Below, one piece after another: positions 1-6,377 of a DNA stretch of 16,364 nt (position 1 is the stretch's first letter; each line of letters begins with the position of its first letter). The DNA lies in contig DAISNS010000045.1 in assembly GCA_036830905.1 (NCBI GenBank), forward strand, positions 1 through 16,364, given 5' to 3'. Source of the stretch: Thermocaproicibacter sp002397355 (GTDB lineage: Bacteria > Bacillota > Clostridia > Oscillospirales > Acutalibacteraceae). The notes beneath the pieces were generated by a model. The model made no database searches and was not told the DNA's origin. It saw only the letters and a program-made list of their open reading frames with translations. Both the position numbers and the translations under genes were made by a program.

Positions 1-161
1 AAGCATTCATCGGGTGCGTTTTTGAAAAACGGAATTGGTTTTTGTCTGTCGGAATAAAACTTATCCCACCATTCACAATCTCGCTTTTCAAGTATGTTGT
101 CGAGCATAGCCAGTGTATCATCGTTTGTAATAACAATCTCATCGTCCGGCACTCTTTCCAT
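1..161 (-). CDS. Class I SAM-dependent methyltransferase, N-terminal fragment cut by the window edge
   Basis: This reads leftward off the window, so only about 53 residues are visible. The frame begins MERVPDDEIVITNDD and contains CEWWDKFYSDRQKPIPFF, the N-terminal signature I recall from a clostridial class I SAM-dependent methyltransferase family (WWD.FYSDR..PIPFF..PDE). The SAM-binding Rossmann motifs would lie beyond the edge. The ATG at 159-161 is preceded by AGGAG with about 10 nt spacing and by an in-frame stop at about 180. Oddity: in another frame of the same strand, the codons just upstream encode RIGELSQWKE and stay open back to about 420. A frameshift between WKE and ERVPDD could therefore have shortened an originally longer N-terminus. 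Substrate unknown. GC content here is lower than in the rest of the window. Confidence 0.6.
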   Translation of the reverse strand, partial: MERVPDDEIVITNDDTLAMLDNILEKRDCEWWDKFYSDRQKPIPFFKNAPDEC

Positions 162-517
162 TGGCTCAATTCTCCTATCCTATCAATTAAATGGACACCC
201 AACTCATTGCTGAGAATTCCTTTTTCTCTCATACGTATTTCAACATATAAGGTCCGAACATCACGAGTCTGCTTCCGCTTTTTCCTACGCCTTCTTCTCG
301 GGAAGTTCAAGCGCGGCAGGTGCGGGAAAGCGCCGATTTTCTCTATCTGCGCTACAAGCGAAAAAATTGGAATCCAATGGAAAATCTGATGACCTTTGCG
401 GGCTGTCTGCAAACGTAACTTCCGTCCATTGTAAAGTAAGGTACCGCTGTGTTCATGGGTAACGTCGACGGCGCGGTTTTTCGGAAACGTTCAATTCGGC
501 GCGGTTTGAACACCGGG

Positions 518-766
518 CCAGGATTCGAATCGTGACTTGGCGGGAAACGATCGCCGAGGCCGGAAAACCGGCCGGTTGGTTTCCTTTGCGTGGCAATACC
601 GGGAAGCATATCGCCGGACCGCTCGATGTGCTTCCCNNNNNNNNNNCCAGGATTCGAATCGTGACTTGGCGGGAAACGATCGCCGAGGCCGGAAAACCGG
701 TTATTCGATTTTACTTTTCATGGCAATTTCGGGAAGCGCATCGCCGGCCCGCTCGATGTGCTTCCC
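518..766. repeat. Direct tandem repeat of about 129-130 bp flanking the gap
   Basis: Copy 1 is 518-636 and copy 2 is 647-766. The first 54 bases are identical (518-571 and 647-700). The centre then diverges, and the distal 46-48 bases are again similar with a few substitutions, ending in the same GATGTGCTTCCC. The offset shifts from 129 to 130, so there is one small indel. Each copy contains the 8-bp palindrome ATTCGAAT. The divergence in the middle argues that two genuine copies exist rather than one read duplicated, but the identical half could also have guided a false join. Function unknown. Confidence 0.8.
637..646. other. Assembly gap (10 N)
   Basis: Ten consecutive Ns, probably a scaffolding placeholder rather than a measured distance. 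They fall exactly at the boundary between two copies of a direct repeat, so the true copy number and gap size are unknown. Confidence 0.97.
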
Positions 767-786
767 GGCGCTTTTTGCTGCGCCGG
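765..786 (+). terminator. Possible weak terminator hairpin
   Basis: CCGGCGC (765-771) pairs with GCGCCGG (780-786) around an 8-base T-rich loop. Five Ts follow after a short CAGG. It directly follows the second repeat copy. No upstream plus-strand gene is recognised, so its role is uncertain. Confidence 0.3.
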
Positions 787-882
787 CAGGTTTTTCGGCG
801 GGCCGGAAGAGACGGATTGACGGGGCGGGATTGTCCGCCCGGGAATACGAACGCAATTTCGTGGCGAAAGTTCCCGCCGCTA

Positions 883-911
883 TATCATTCGGGAACGGCC
901 GCGCTTATAAT
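883..911 (+). promoter_or_regulatory. Candidate promoter for the MFS gene
   Basis: A perfect TATAAT at 906-911 lies about 135 bases before the chosen MFS start. The hexamer 17 bp upstream (883-888, TATCAT) is a poor -35 match, so the assignment rests on the -10 box alone. Confidence 0.3.
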
Positions 912-1046
912 AGTCCAAAAACGGTTCGTTCGGCCCGGATCGCCCGCGCGTTCACGGCCCGAATATGCCGATCGGTCCCGCGGAAAAACCGGAGCTTCCG
1001 CGGAGACCAGCCGCATCCGGACTTTGCTGAAAGGGCGTACGCCGTC

Positions 1047-2381
1047 TTGACGACTCTGCGATCGAAATGGGGAAACTCCGACTATTCCAGGCTTTTCAAC
1101 TTCCGCGACGACGCTTCGACGGGCAGGAGCATGTTGCTGCTGAATACGCTGTTCTCCTGCGTCGCGAACATCTTTATCACCGGCACGTTTTACACCGGAT
1201 TCCTCACCGCCAACGGAATCGACATCGTGCGGGTAGGCATCATCAACTTCATCCCCTATATCGCGTGGATCTTCAGCCCGCTGTCCCCGAAGCTCCTGAG
1301 CCGCTTCAAGCGGCGCAGGGCGCTGCTGATTTTCAACCATGTTTTCTTCTATGCCAACATCATCCTCGCGACGACGATCATGCCGATATTCGTCACGGAC
1401 CATGCCATGAGGACCGTCTGGTTCGGCATTTTTCTGTTTATCGGCCATTCCTCGAACGCGCTGATCGGTTCGGGGACGATGGCGTGGCACATCAATTTTC
1501 TGCCGGACGGGGAGGACCGGAACGTTTACTTCTCGTTCCTCAACCTGAGCAGCGCCCTGGCGGGCACGGGCGCCGCCATCGCGGCTTCCGTCCTGGCGGA
1601 TTCCCTGGCCGGTTCGCCGCGGCAGGCCGAGGTCATCGTCGCCCTGCGGATCGCCTCGTTCGTTCTGTTTCTCGTCGACGGGCTGCTGCTTTATCTCGTG
1701 CCCCGGGAATTCCCCTATAAAGCCCCGAAGAAACAGATCGCGGTGCGCGACATCGTCACCGTGCCGCTCCATTCGCGCAAATTTCTGCTGACCGCGCTGA
1801 TCGGCATGGCCTGGAACGTCATCTGCAACCTCAACGGCAGCACGTGGAGCTATTACATCCTGAATACCGTCGGCATGAGCTATACCTACACTTACATCGG
1901 CTCGGTGGTCTGCGCGCTGGGAAGCGTGTTCCTGCTGCACTGGTGGCGCGGCCTCATCAACCGGCACTCGTGGTTCAGGATGCTTTTCGTCACCGTGCTC
2001 GTCACCGGGCTGCTGGAATTCCCCATCGCCTTCACCACGAAATACACCCTGTGGGTTTTCGTGGTCGTCAGCGTGCTGCAGGGATTCAACTCGGTCGGCA
2101 CCAACCTCGTGTTCGCGAATATGTTTTACGTCAACCTGCCGAAGGATGACACCGACGTTTCCATTTCATTCTGGAACTTCACCATGAACCTCAGCGTGCT
2201 GGAGGGATCGGTGCTCGGCACCTGGTTCCTTTCGGCGACGGAGGGCCACGGCGCCTGGACGCTGTTCGGGCTGCCGTTCTACGGCTCCCAGTTCCTCGTC
2301 TGGTTGAAATGCGCGTCGTATCTGGGGCTGTGCTGGTACATATGGAAGGTGGCCCCCGGCATCCAACCCGACGGCGGCTGA
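1047..2381 (+). CDS. MFS (major facilitator superfamily) transporter
   Basis: A 444-residue polytopic membrane protein with about twelve hydrophobic segments, the normal length for MFS carriers. The N-terminal cytoplasmic stretch KWGNSDYSRLFNFRDDASTG and the following MLLLNTLF resemble a clostridial MFS subgroup of unknown substrate. I chose the TTG at 1047 because it is the last start before this conserved stretch; AAAGGG lies 12 nt upstream, which is rather far. The next in-frame ATG (1131) would remove the conserved N-terminus and has AGGAG too close. The frame stays open upstream through the assembly gap, but that part has no family character. The gene ends at a strong hairpin and is followed by a sialidase-like gene, so import of a sugar or glycan fragment is plausible but unproven. 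Confidence 0.85.
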   Translation: MTTLRSKWGNSDYSRLFNFRDDASTGRSMLLLNTLFSCVANIFITGTFYTGFLTANGIDIVRVGIINFIPYIAWIFSPLSPKLLSRFKRRRALLIFNHVFFYANIILATTIMPIFVTDHAMRTVWFGIFLFIGHSSNALIGSGTMAWHINFLPDGEDRNVYFSFLNLSSALAGTGAAIAASVLADSLAGSPRQAEVIVALRIASFVLFLVDGLLLYLVPREFPYKAPKKQIAVRDIVTVPLHSRKFLLTALIGMAWNVICNLNGSTWSYYILNTVGMSYTYTYIGSVVCALGSVFLLHWWRGLINRHSWFRMLFVTVLVTGLLEFPIAFTTKYTLWVFVVVSVLQGFNSVGTNLVFANMFYVNLPKDDTDVSISFWNFTMNLSVLEGSVLGTWFLSATEGHGAWTLFGLPFYGSQFLVWLKCASYLGLCWYIWKVAPGIQPDGG

Positions 2382-2398
2382 CGGTTCGCCTGCGGTCT

Positions 2399-2425
2399 GG
2401 GGCGGCGGGAATTCCCCGCCGCCCC
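2399..2425 (+). terminator. Hairpin after the MFS gene
   Basis: A perfect 11-bp GC stem (2399-2409 with 2415-2425) with a 5-base loop starts 17 bases after the MFS stop. No U-run follows, so it could be an inefficient terminator or a 3'-end stabilising structure. Confidence 0.55.
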
Positions 2426-2553
2426 ATCCGTATCTGCTTTCGCAGGTTTCACAAACGCCTTTCCGTTTGAAGCATGGGAATCCGCGCGCTGCGCATGAGA
2501 GGAAAAGCTTAAGCGTATATCCGTTTGTGCAGAAGTATTTTGTAAAAGGAATC

Positions 2554-2577
2554 ATGATCGGTTCCGTGAAAGGATAG
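2554..2577 (+). other. Seven-codon mini-ORF upstream of the sialidase-like gene
   Basis: ATG ATC GGT TCC GTG AAA GGA TAG (MIGSVKG) is preceded by AAAAGGA with 3 nt spacing, and it stops 10 bases before the TTG start of the next gene. It is in a different frame from that gene. It could be a translated leader that couples to the weakly initiated TTG start, or it could be chance. Confidence 0.2.
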
Positions 2578-2587
2578 GCGAATCGTT

Positions 2588-3994
2588 TTGAGAGGACATT
2601 CCCGCTGGGATTATCATCCGTACAGCCGTTTGAACGATATGCAGAGGAGGACTTTTCCCTTTATCTGCCGTCTGGCTCCCCATAACGACAGCATTGAATT
2701 CGAGTGGTTTGACAATGGGAGCGCCGGGCCCCATACGGCTTACTGCCGCATTTGGGGATCCGGACGTCCCTATCTTAAAAAAATACTGCCCGGTCCCTGC
2801 GCTTGCATCGACGGGTTGGAGACTGGGCGGGATTACGAACTGTTTGTCGCAAGGGAAGAAAGCGGCGCAAAAAGCCCGGTGCGGCGTTTTAGAACGGGCC
2901 CTTCCGTCGGAACCGTCGTGAACTATCTCCATCCCGGCGATCCAGTGTATTCTTTTTCCGGTTGGAGCCTTTGCAGCCCTTCTCTGGTCAAACTGCCTTC
3001 CGGGACGCTGCTTGCTTCCATGGATGTTTTCGCGGCCCAGAAACCTCAAGATCTCTCCTTGCTTTTTTCATCCGCCGACGGCGGCGCCACTTGGCGGTAT
3101 GTCAACGATTTGTTTCCATGCTTCTGGGGAAAGCTGTTCGTCCATCGGGGCGTTTTATACATGTTGGCGAATACGACCGAGTATGGGAGCCTGACGATCG
3201 GAAAATCGCTGAATGAGGGGAAAACCTGGTCCGCCCCAGTTACGATTCTGCCCGGTACCGGATCGAACGGCCAAGGCCCTCATAAAGGCCCCATGCCGGT
3301 AACGGAATATGAGGGCAGGCTGTATACGGGCGTGGACTATGGCTCCTGGGCCGCCGGCGGGTTCGGCAGCGCGCTGCTTTCCATAGACGCCGACGCCGAT
3401 CCGATGAAGGCGGAAAACTGGGTCTGCTCAAAATTTCTCCCATATGATCCCCGCTGGCCGGGCGCTGCGAAGGGGCAATGTCTCGGAGGCTTGGAGGGAA
3501 ATGCGGTTGTGGGCCCGGATGGAGAAATCTACAATGTTTTGCGCTATCAGATGGCGGGCTGCCGGCCGTCCTATGGGAAAGCGATGGTTTTGAGAGGGAA
3601 CAGGATGGACCCGGAAGCGCCGCTTTCTTTTGCGTGGTTTGCCGACTTTAACGGAGGAAGCAACTCCAAATTCGATCTCTTATATGACAAAACGTCAAAC
3701 GCTTACTGGGCAATTGTGAATGAAATCGTCCAAGAAGAATATCCCGGCCAGCGCAATGTCCTGTCCCTGGCCGTTTCCAGAGATTTGAAAACCTTTTCCA
3801 TCGCGAAGCGCCTGCTGGATTACCGGCGGGAAGATCCGGCATGTGTCGGGTTTCAGTATGTCAGCTTTTTGATCGACGGGGATGATATCCTTTATCTCTG
3901 CCGTACCTCTGTCAATCATGGAAGAAACATGCATGATGCAAATTACAGCACGTTCCATAAAATCGAAGATTTCAGAAAGTACCTGCGAGGCTGA
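2588..3994 (+). CDS. Sialidase-like (Asp-box/BNR) protein with N-terminal FN3-like region
   Basis: A 468-residue protein without signal peptide or membrane segment, so probably cytoplasmic. Residues about 30-105 look like a fibronectin III-type beta domain (IEFEWFDNG ... LETGRDYELFV). The rest looks like a sialidase-type beta-propeller: SSADGGATW is a good Asp-box (S.D.G.TW) and SLNEGKTWS a second, degenerate one. The remainder resembles an uncharacterised exo-alpha-sialidase-like group of Clostridia and Paenibacillus that I recall (NYLHPGDPVYSF, LFPCFWGKLF, YDPRWPGAAKG). I cannot place the full sialidase arginine triad, so sialidase activity is not established; another glycan-acting or binding role is possible. 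The TTG start is the only one between an upstream stop and an ATG at 2639, and the nearest Shine-Dalgarno (AAAGGA, 2569-2574) is 13 nt away. Base composition is less GC-rich than the flanking genes, which may mean recent acquisition. Confidence 0.75.
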   Translation: MRGHSRWDYHPYSRLNDMQRRTFPFICRLAPHNDSIEFEWFDNGSAGPHTAYCRIWGSGRPYLKKILPGPCACIDGLETGRDYELFVAREESGAKSPVRRFRTGPSVGTVVNYLHPGDPVYSFSGWSLCSPSLVKLPSGTLLASMDVFAAQKPQDLSLLFSSADGGATWRYVNDLFPCFWGKLFVHRGVLYMLANTTEYGSLTIGKSLNEGKTWSAPVTILPGTGSNGQGPHKGPMPVTEYEGRLYTGVDYGSWAAGGFGSALLSIDADADPMKAENWVCSKFLPYDPRWPGAAKGQCLGGLEGNAVVGPDGEIYNVLRYQMAGCRPSYGKAMVLRGNRMDPEAPLSFAWFADFNGGSNSKFDLLYDKTSNAYWAIVNEIVQEEYPGQRNVLSLAVSRDLKTFSIAKRLLDYRREDPACVGFQYVSFLIDGDDILYLCRTSVNHGRNMHDANYSTFHKIEDFRKYLRG

Positions 3995-4127
3995 ATCGTC
4001 AAAGCCGTAAGAGCTTCCCGTCCAAATGAAATAGTAACAATTATTTAAAATTGCACTAATTTAGAAAATCAAAAAATAATGCGAGCGCTTTTTGCGCCGT
4101 ATGGAAATATTATTTGCAGGATGCACA

Positions 4128-4168
4128 CAAACGCGCCGTTTGGAATTTCAATCCAAACGGCGCGTTTG
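4128..4168. terminator. Bidirectional terminator-like hairpin
   Basis: A 17-bp perfect inverted repeat (4128-4144 with 4152-4168) with a 7-base loop lies between the convergent sialidase-like and flavin reductase genes. The T-runs on either side are only three long. The preceding 4000-4127 is AT-rich and holds no gene that I can see. Confidence 0.75.
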
Positions 4169-4230
4169 ATGTTGGACGGATGTTTGATCCAGGACGCTTG
4201 TGCGAAGGGCTGAAACGGCAGCCGCCGGCT

Positions 4231-4740
4231 TTATGCCTTTACGAGGATCTTTTCGATGCCCCCCACGAACATGATATGATAATCTTTGTTCGGGTAGTTT
4301 TTCCCGTCCAGCGAGCCGTCCGTGAAGCAGGCGGGCTGGAACGGCTGGCGGTAAAGCTTCCGGCAGAGGAACACGGTTTTCGCCTCGCGGAAGTACGGAG
4401 CCTCCGCGCCGAACGCGGGGGTGAGCCCCGCGGCGCCGATCTTGTCGCCGTCGCGGCCGGAATGGCTGCCGCAGTAGTCGAGCGCCCCGCGGTATTTTTC
4501 ATCGAACACGCTGAGCGAAAAATACTTTTCCCTGTCCAGAAAGCCGAGCGTATAGCGCGTGGGGCGCACATACACGGTCGCCGCGGGCATGCTCCACAGC
4601 ACGCCGAGGGAACCCCAGCTCGCCGTCATGGTGTTGCACTTTTCCGAAGTGCCTGCCGTGATGAGCATCCACTCGCTGCCGATCATGGTAAACGGGTTGA
4701 CGTTCAGGTCCTTCGGTTCTATCGCACGAAATCCATCCAT
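4231..4740 (-). CDS. Flavin reductase family protein (FMN-binding split barrel)
   Basis: A 169-residue protein that matches the flavin reductase/flavoredoxin split-barrel family in length and pattern. NPFTMIGSEWMLITAGTSEK opens the barrel. NTMTASWGSLGVLWSMPAATVYVRPTRYT is the FMN-binding region, and EKYFSLSVFDEKYRGALDYCGSHSGRDGDK follows the family layout. Such proteins bind FMN and reduce flavin or pass electrons; the electron donor and physiological acceptor cannot be read from the sequence. No signal peptide is present, so it is cytoplasmic. The ATG is preceded by GGGAGG with about 9 nt spacing, and a good promoter lies upstream. It is transcribed alone, divergently from argG. Confidence 0.88.
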   Translation of the reverse strand: MDGFRAIEPKDLNVNPFTMIGSEWMLITAGTSEKCNTMTASWGSLGVLWSMPAATVYVRPTRYTLGFLDREKYFSLSVFDEKYRGALDYCGSHSGRDGDKIGAAGLTPAFGAEAPYFREAKTVFLCRKLYRQPFQPACFTDGSLDGKNYPNKDYHIMFVGGIEKILVKA

Positions 4741-4775
4741 CTTTCGATCCCTCCCGGATTCATTTTTTCGCTTTC

Positions 4776-4804
4776 ATGGTATTTCATCCCGGGCAAAAAG
4801 TCAA
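4776..4804 (-). promoter_or_regulatory. Promoter of the flavin reductase gene
   Basis: On the minus strand, TTGACT (4804-4799) and TACCAT (4781-4776) are separated by 17 bp. The predicted transcript starts about 30 bases before the ATG, enough for the GGGAGG ribosome binding site. Confidence 0.65.
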
Positions 4805-4971
4805 CCCCGCAAAAATTGTATGGCTCCCCTGTATTTTTCCTCATTTAGGCTTGCTTTTATACATTATTCATAAGGGCGGACGATTCTCCGCACCTATTGA
4901 TTTCACGTGAGAATATTCAAGCGGGATGCGGGGATTTTTAAAACGGTCCGCCGCCCTTTCCCACTTTTCCA

Positions 4972-4989
4972 ATAGAATAAATATTCAGT
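4972..4989 (+). promoter_or_regulatory. ARG-box-like operator upstream of argG
   Basis: The 18-mer ATAGAATAAATATTCAGT fits the ArgR/AhrC operator pattern (WNTNAATWWWWATTNANW) except for one position. It lies 6 bp upstream of the argG -35 box. A second imperfect palindrome, TGCAA-TT-TTGCA (4997-5008), overlaps the -35 box and may be the neighbouring half of a double operator. In this family arginine-bound ArgR represses biosynthetic genes; that this happens here is inference. Confidence 0.6.
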
Positions 4990-4995
4990 TGTTCC

Positions 4996-5023
4996 TTGCA
5001 ATTTTGCATGAGACGTGTATAAT
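4996..5023 (+). promoter_or_regulatory. argG promoter
   Basis: TTGCAA (4996-5001) and TATAAT (5018-5023) are separated by 16 bp, giving a start of transcription near 5030 and a leader of about 30 bases. The rest of the 318-base region between the flavin reductase and argG (from 4805) is AT-rich with short palindromes and no gene. Confidence 0.75.
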
Positions 5024-5058
5024 TAAAACCTATAAAACAAAGAAAGGCGGTGGACAGC

Positions 5059-6285
5059 ATGCAAAAAGAGATCAAGAAAGTTGTGCTCGCGTACTCGGGC
5101 GGTCTGGATACTTCCATTATCATCCCGTGGCTGAAAGAGCACTTCAACAACTGCGAAGTGGTCGCGGTTGCCGCAGACGTTGGACAGGGCGACGAGCTCG
5201 CCGGACTGGAGGACAAGGCAAAGCGAAGCGGCGCCTCCAAGCTGTATGTGGCGGATCTCAAGGATGAGCTTGTGGAAAGCTACATTTGGCCGACGCTGAA
5301 AGCGGGAGCCGTTTACGAAGATAAATATCTGTTGGGGACCTCGTTCGCACGACCTGTCATCGCCAAGCATCTGGTGGAGATCGCCAGGAAAGAGGGGGCG
5401 GACGCCATCGCGCACGGCGCGACCGGAAAGGGCAACGACCAGGTCCGCTTCGAACTGGGCATCCGCGCCTTCGCGCCGGACATGACCGTCATCGCCCCGT
5501 GGCGCATCTGGGACATCACCTCGCGCGACGAGGAAATCGACTACGCCGAGGCGCACCACATCCCGCTGAACGTCACGCGCGAAACGAGCTATTCCAAGGA
5601 CCGGAACCTGTGGCACCTCTCGCACGAGGGCCTCGACTGCGAGGACCCGGCCAACGAGCCGGACTACGACAAGATCCTGGAGCTCGGCGTTTCGCCGGAA
5701 AAAGCCCCCGACAAGCCGACCTATGTGACCGTTTCGTTTGAAAAGGGCGTTCCCGTCAAAGTGGACGGCGAAAAGCTTTCCGGCGTGGAGATCATTCAGA
5801 AGCTGAATCAGCTCGGCGGCGAAAACGGCGTCGGCATCGTGGATATGGTCGAGAACCGCCTGGTGGGAATGAAATCGCGCGGCGTGTACGAAACGCCCGG
5901 CGGCTCCATCCTCTACTGGGCGCACGCCAAGCTGGAAGAGCTCTGCCTCGACCGCGACACGCTTCATTTCAAGCAGGGCGTCGCCCAAAAATTCGCCGAG
6001 CTGGTGTACGACGGCAAGTGGTTCACCCCTCTGCGCGAGGCGCTTTCCGCTTTCGTGGACTCCACGCAGCGGAACGTGACCGGCGACGTGAAGCTCAAGC
6101 TTTACAAGGGCAACATCATCGACGCGGGCGTGACTTCCCCGTATTCCCTCTACGACGGGGAGATTGCGACCTTCGGCACGGACCATGTCTACAACCAGGC
6201 GGACGCGGCCGGCTTTATCAATCTGTTCGGCCTGCCGATCGCCGTTCAGGCGCAGAAAAGGATCGCGCGCGGCGAAATGGCCTGA
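5059..6285 (+). CDS. argG: Argininosuccinate synthase
   Basis: Joins citrulline and aspartate, using ATP, to make argininosuccinate, the penultimate step of arginine synthesis in the cytoplasm. The 408-residue length is normal. AYSGGLDTS (residues 11-19) is the N-type ATP-pyrophosphatase PP-loop, and AHGATGKGNDQVRFE (118-132) is the second family signature; the C-terminal tetramerisation region is intact. I prefer the ATG at 5059 over the in-frame GTG at 5050: AAAGGCGGT ends about 7 nt before the ATG, whereas the GTG lies inside that ribosome binding site. It is followed after 92 bases by argH, with a terminator-like hairpin between them. Regulation is probably by ArgR/AhrC at the upstream ARG-box-like site. 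Confidence 0.98.
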   Translation: MQKEIKKVVLAYSGGLDTSIIIPWLKEHFNNCEVVAVAADVGQGDELAGLEDKAKRSGASKLYVADLKDELVESYIWPTLKAGAVYEDKYLLGTSFARPVIAKHLVEIARKEGADAIAHGATGKGNDQVRFELGIRAFAPDMTVIAPWRIWDITSRDEEIDYAEAHHIPLNVTRETSYSKDRNLWHLSHEGLDCEDPANEPDYDKILELGVSPEKAPDKPTYVTVSFEKGVPVKVDGEKLSGVEIIQKLNQLGGENGVGIVDMVENRLVGMKSRGVYETPGGSILYWAHAKLEELCLDRDTLHFKQGVAQKFAELVYDGKWFTPLREALSAFVDSTQRNVTGDVKLKLYKGNIIDAGVTSPYSLYDGEIATFGTDHVYNQADAAGFINLFGLPIAVQAQKRIARGEMA

Positions 6286-6304
6286 CGGAAAAAACGGAAG
6301 TTTC

Positions 6305-6334
6305 GGGGGGCGGACGCAGCCGGCCCCCTTTTTT
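6305..6334 (+). terminator. Intrinsic terminator or attenuator between argG and argH
   Basis: A stem of eight GC pairs with one G-G mismatch (6305-6313 with 6320-6328) and a 6-base loop is followed directly by six Ts. It starts 20 bases after the argG stop. No promoter is visible between it and argH, so argH probably depends on read-through. Confidence 0.75.
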
Positions 6335-6341
6335 GTGATTT

Positions 6342-6358
6342 CCGCCGCGCCGCGGCGG
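6342..6358 (+). other. Small GC hairpin before the argH ribosome binding site
   Basis: CCGCCG (6342-6347) pairs with CGGCGG (6353-6358) around a 5-base loop, ending 5 bases before the GGGAGGG ribosome binding site of argH. It may influence translation start, or may only reflect high GC. Confidence 0.3.
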
Positions 6359-6377
6359 AGAACGGGAGGGAATTTTC

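Larger units (their letters stand above)
162..1046. other. Gene-poor left flank with scaffold gap
   Basis: I see no convincing gene in these roughly 885 bases. The first part (to about 420) is AT-richer than everything to the right. From about 480 the sequence becomes GC-rich and contains a tandem repeat of about 130 bp interrupted by ten Ns. Open frames crossing the Ns have no family resemblance, and one merely extends the MFS transporter frame upstream. On the minus strand, 162-420 holds a very basic open frame (RRRRRKKRKQTR) that I cannot assign. Confidence 0.5.

Noticed and set aside
42..389. Plus-strand 115-residue open frame
   Set aside because: It overlaps the methyltransferase N-terminus on the other strand, has no family pattern and no good ribosome binding site.
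518..540. tRNA-like T-loop (TTCGAAT) in the repeat
   Set aside because: The flanking bases do not form a T-stem on either strand, and no acceptor, D or anticodon arm can be found nearby.
518..766. CRISPR array
   Set aside because: The repeat unit is far too long, there are only two copies, and nothing resembles spacers or cas genes.
537..1046. N-terminal extension of the MFS frame through the assembly gap
   Set aside because: The frame passes unknown bases and repeat sequence, has arginine-rich low-complexity content and no resemblance to MFS N-termini; the family-like sequence begins only around 1060.
885..1967. Minus-strand 360-residue open frame
   Set aside because: It is antisense to the MFS transporter, with biased arginine/aspartate/glutamine composition typical of a shadow frame in high-GC DNA.
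4114..4848. Plus-strand 244-residue open frame
   Set aside because: It is antisense to the flavin reductase gene, which has family motifs, a ribosome binding site and a promoter; this frame even reads through the terminator hairpin.
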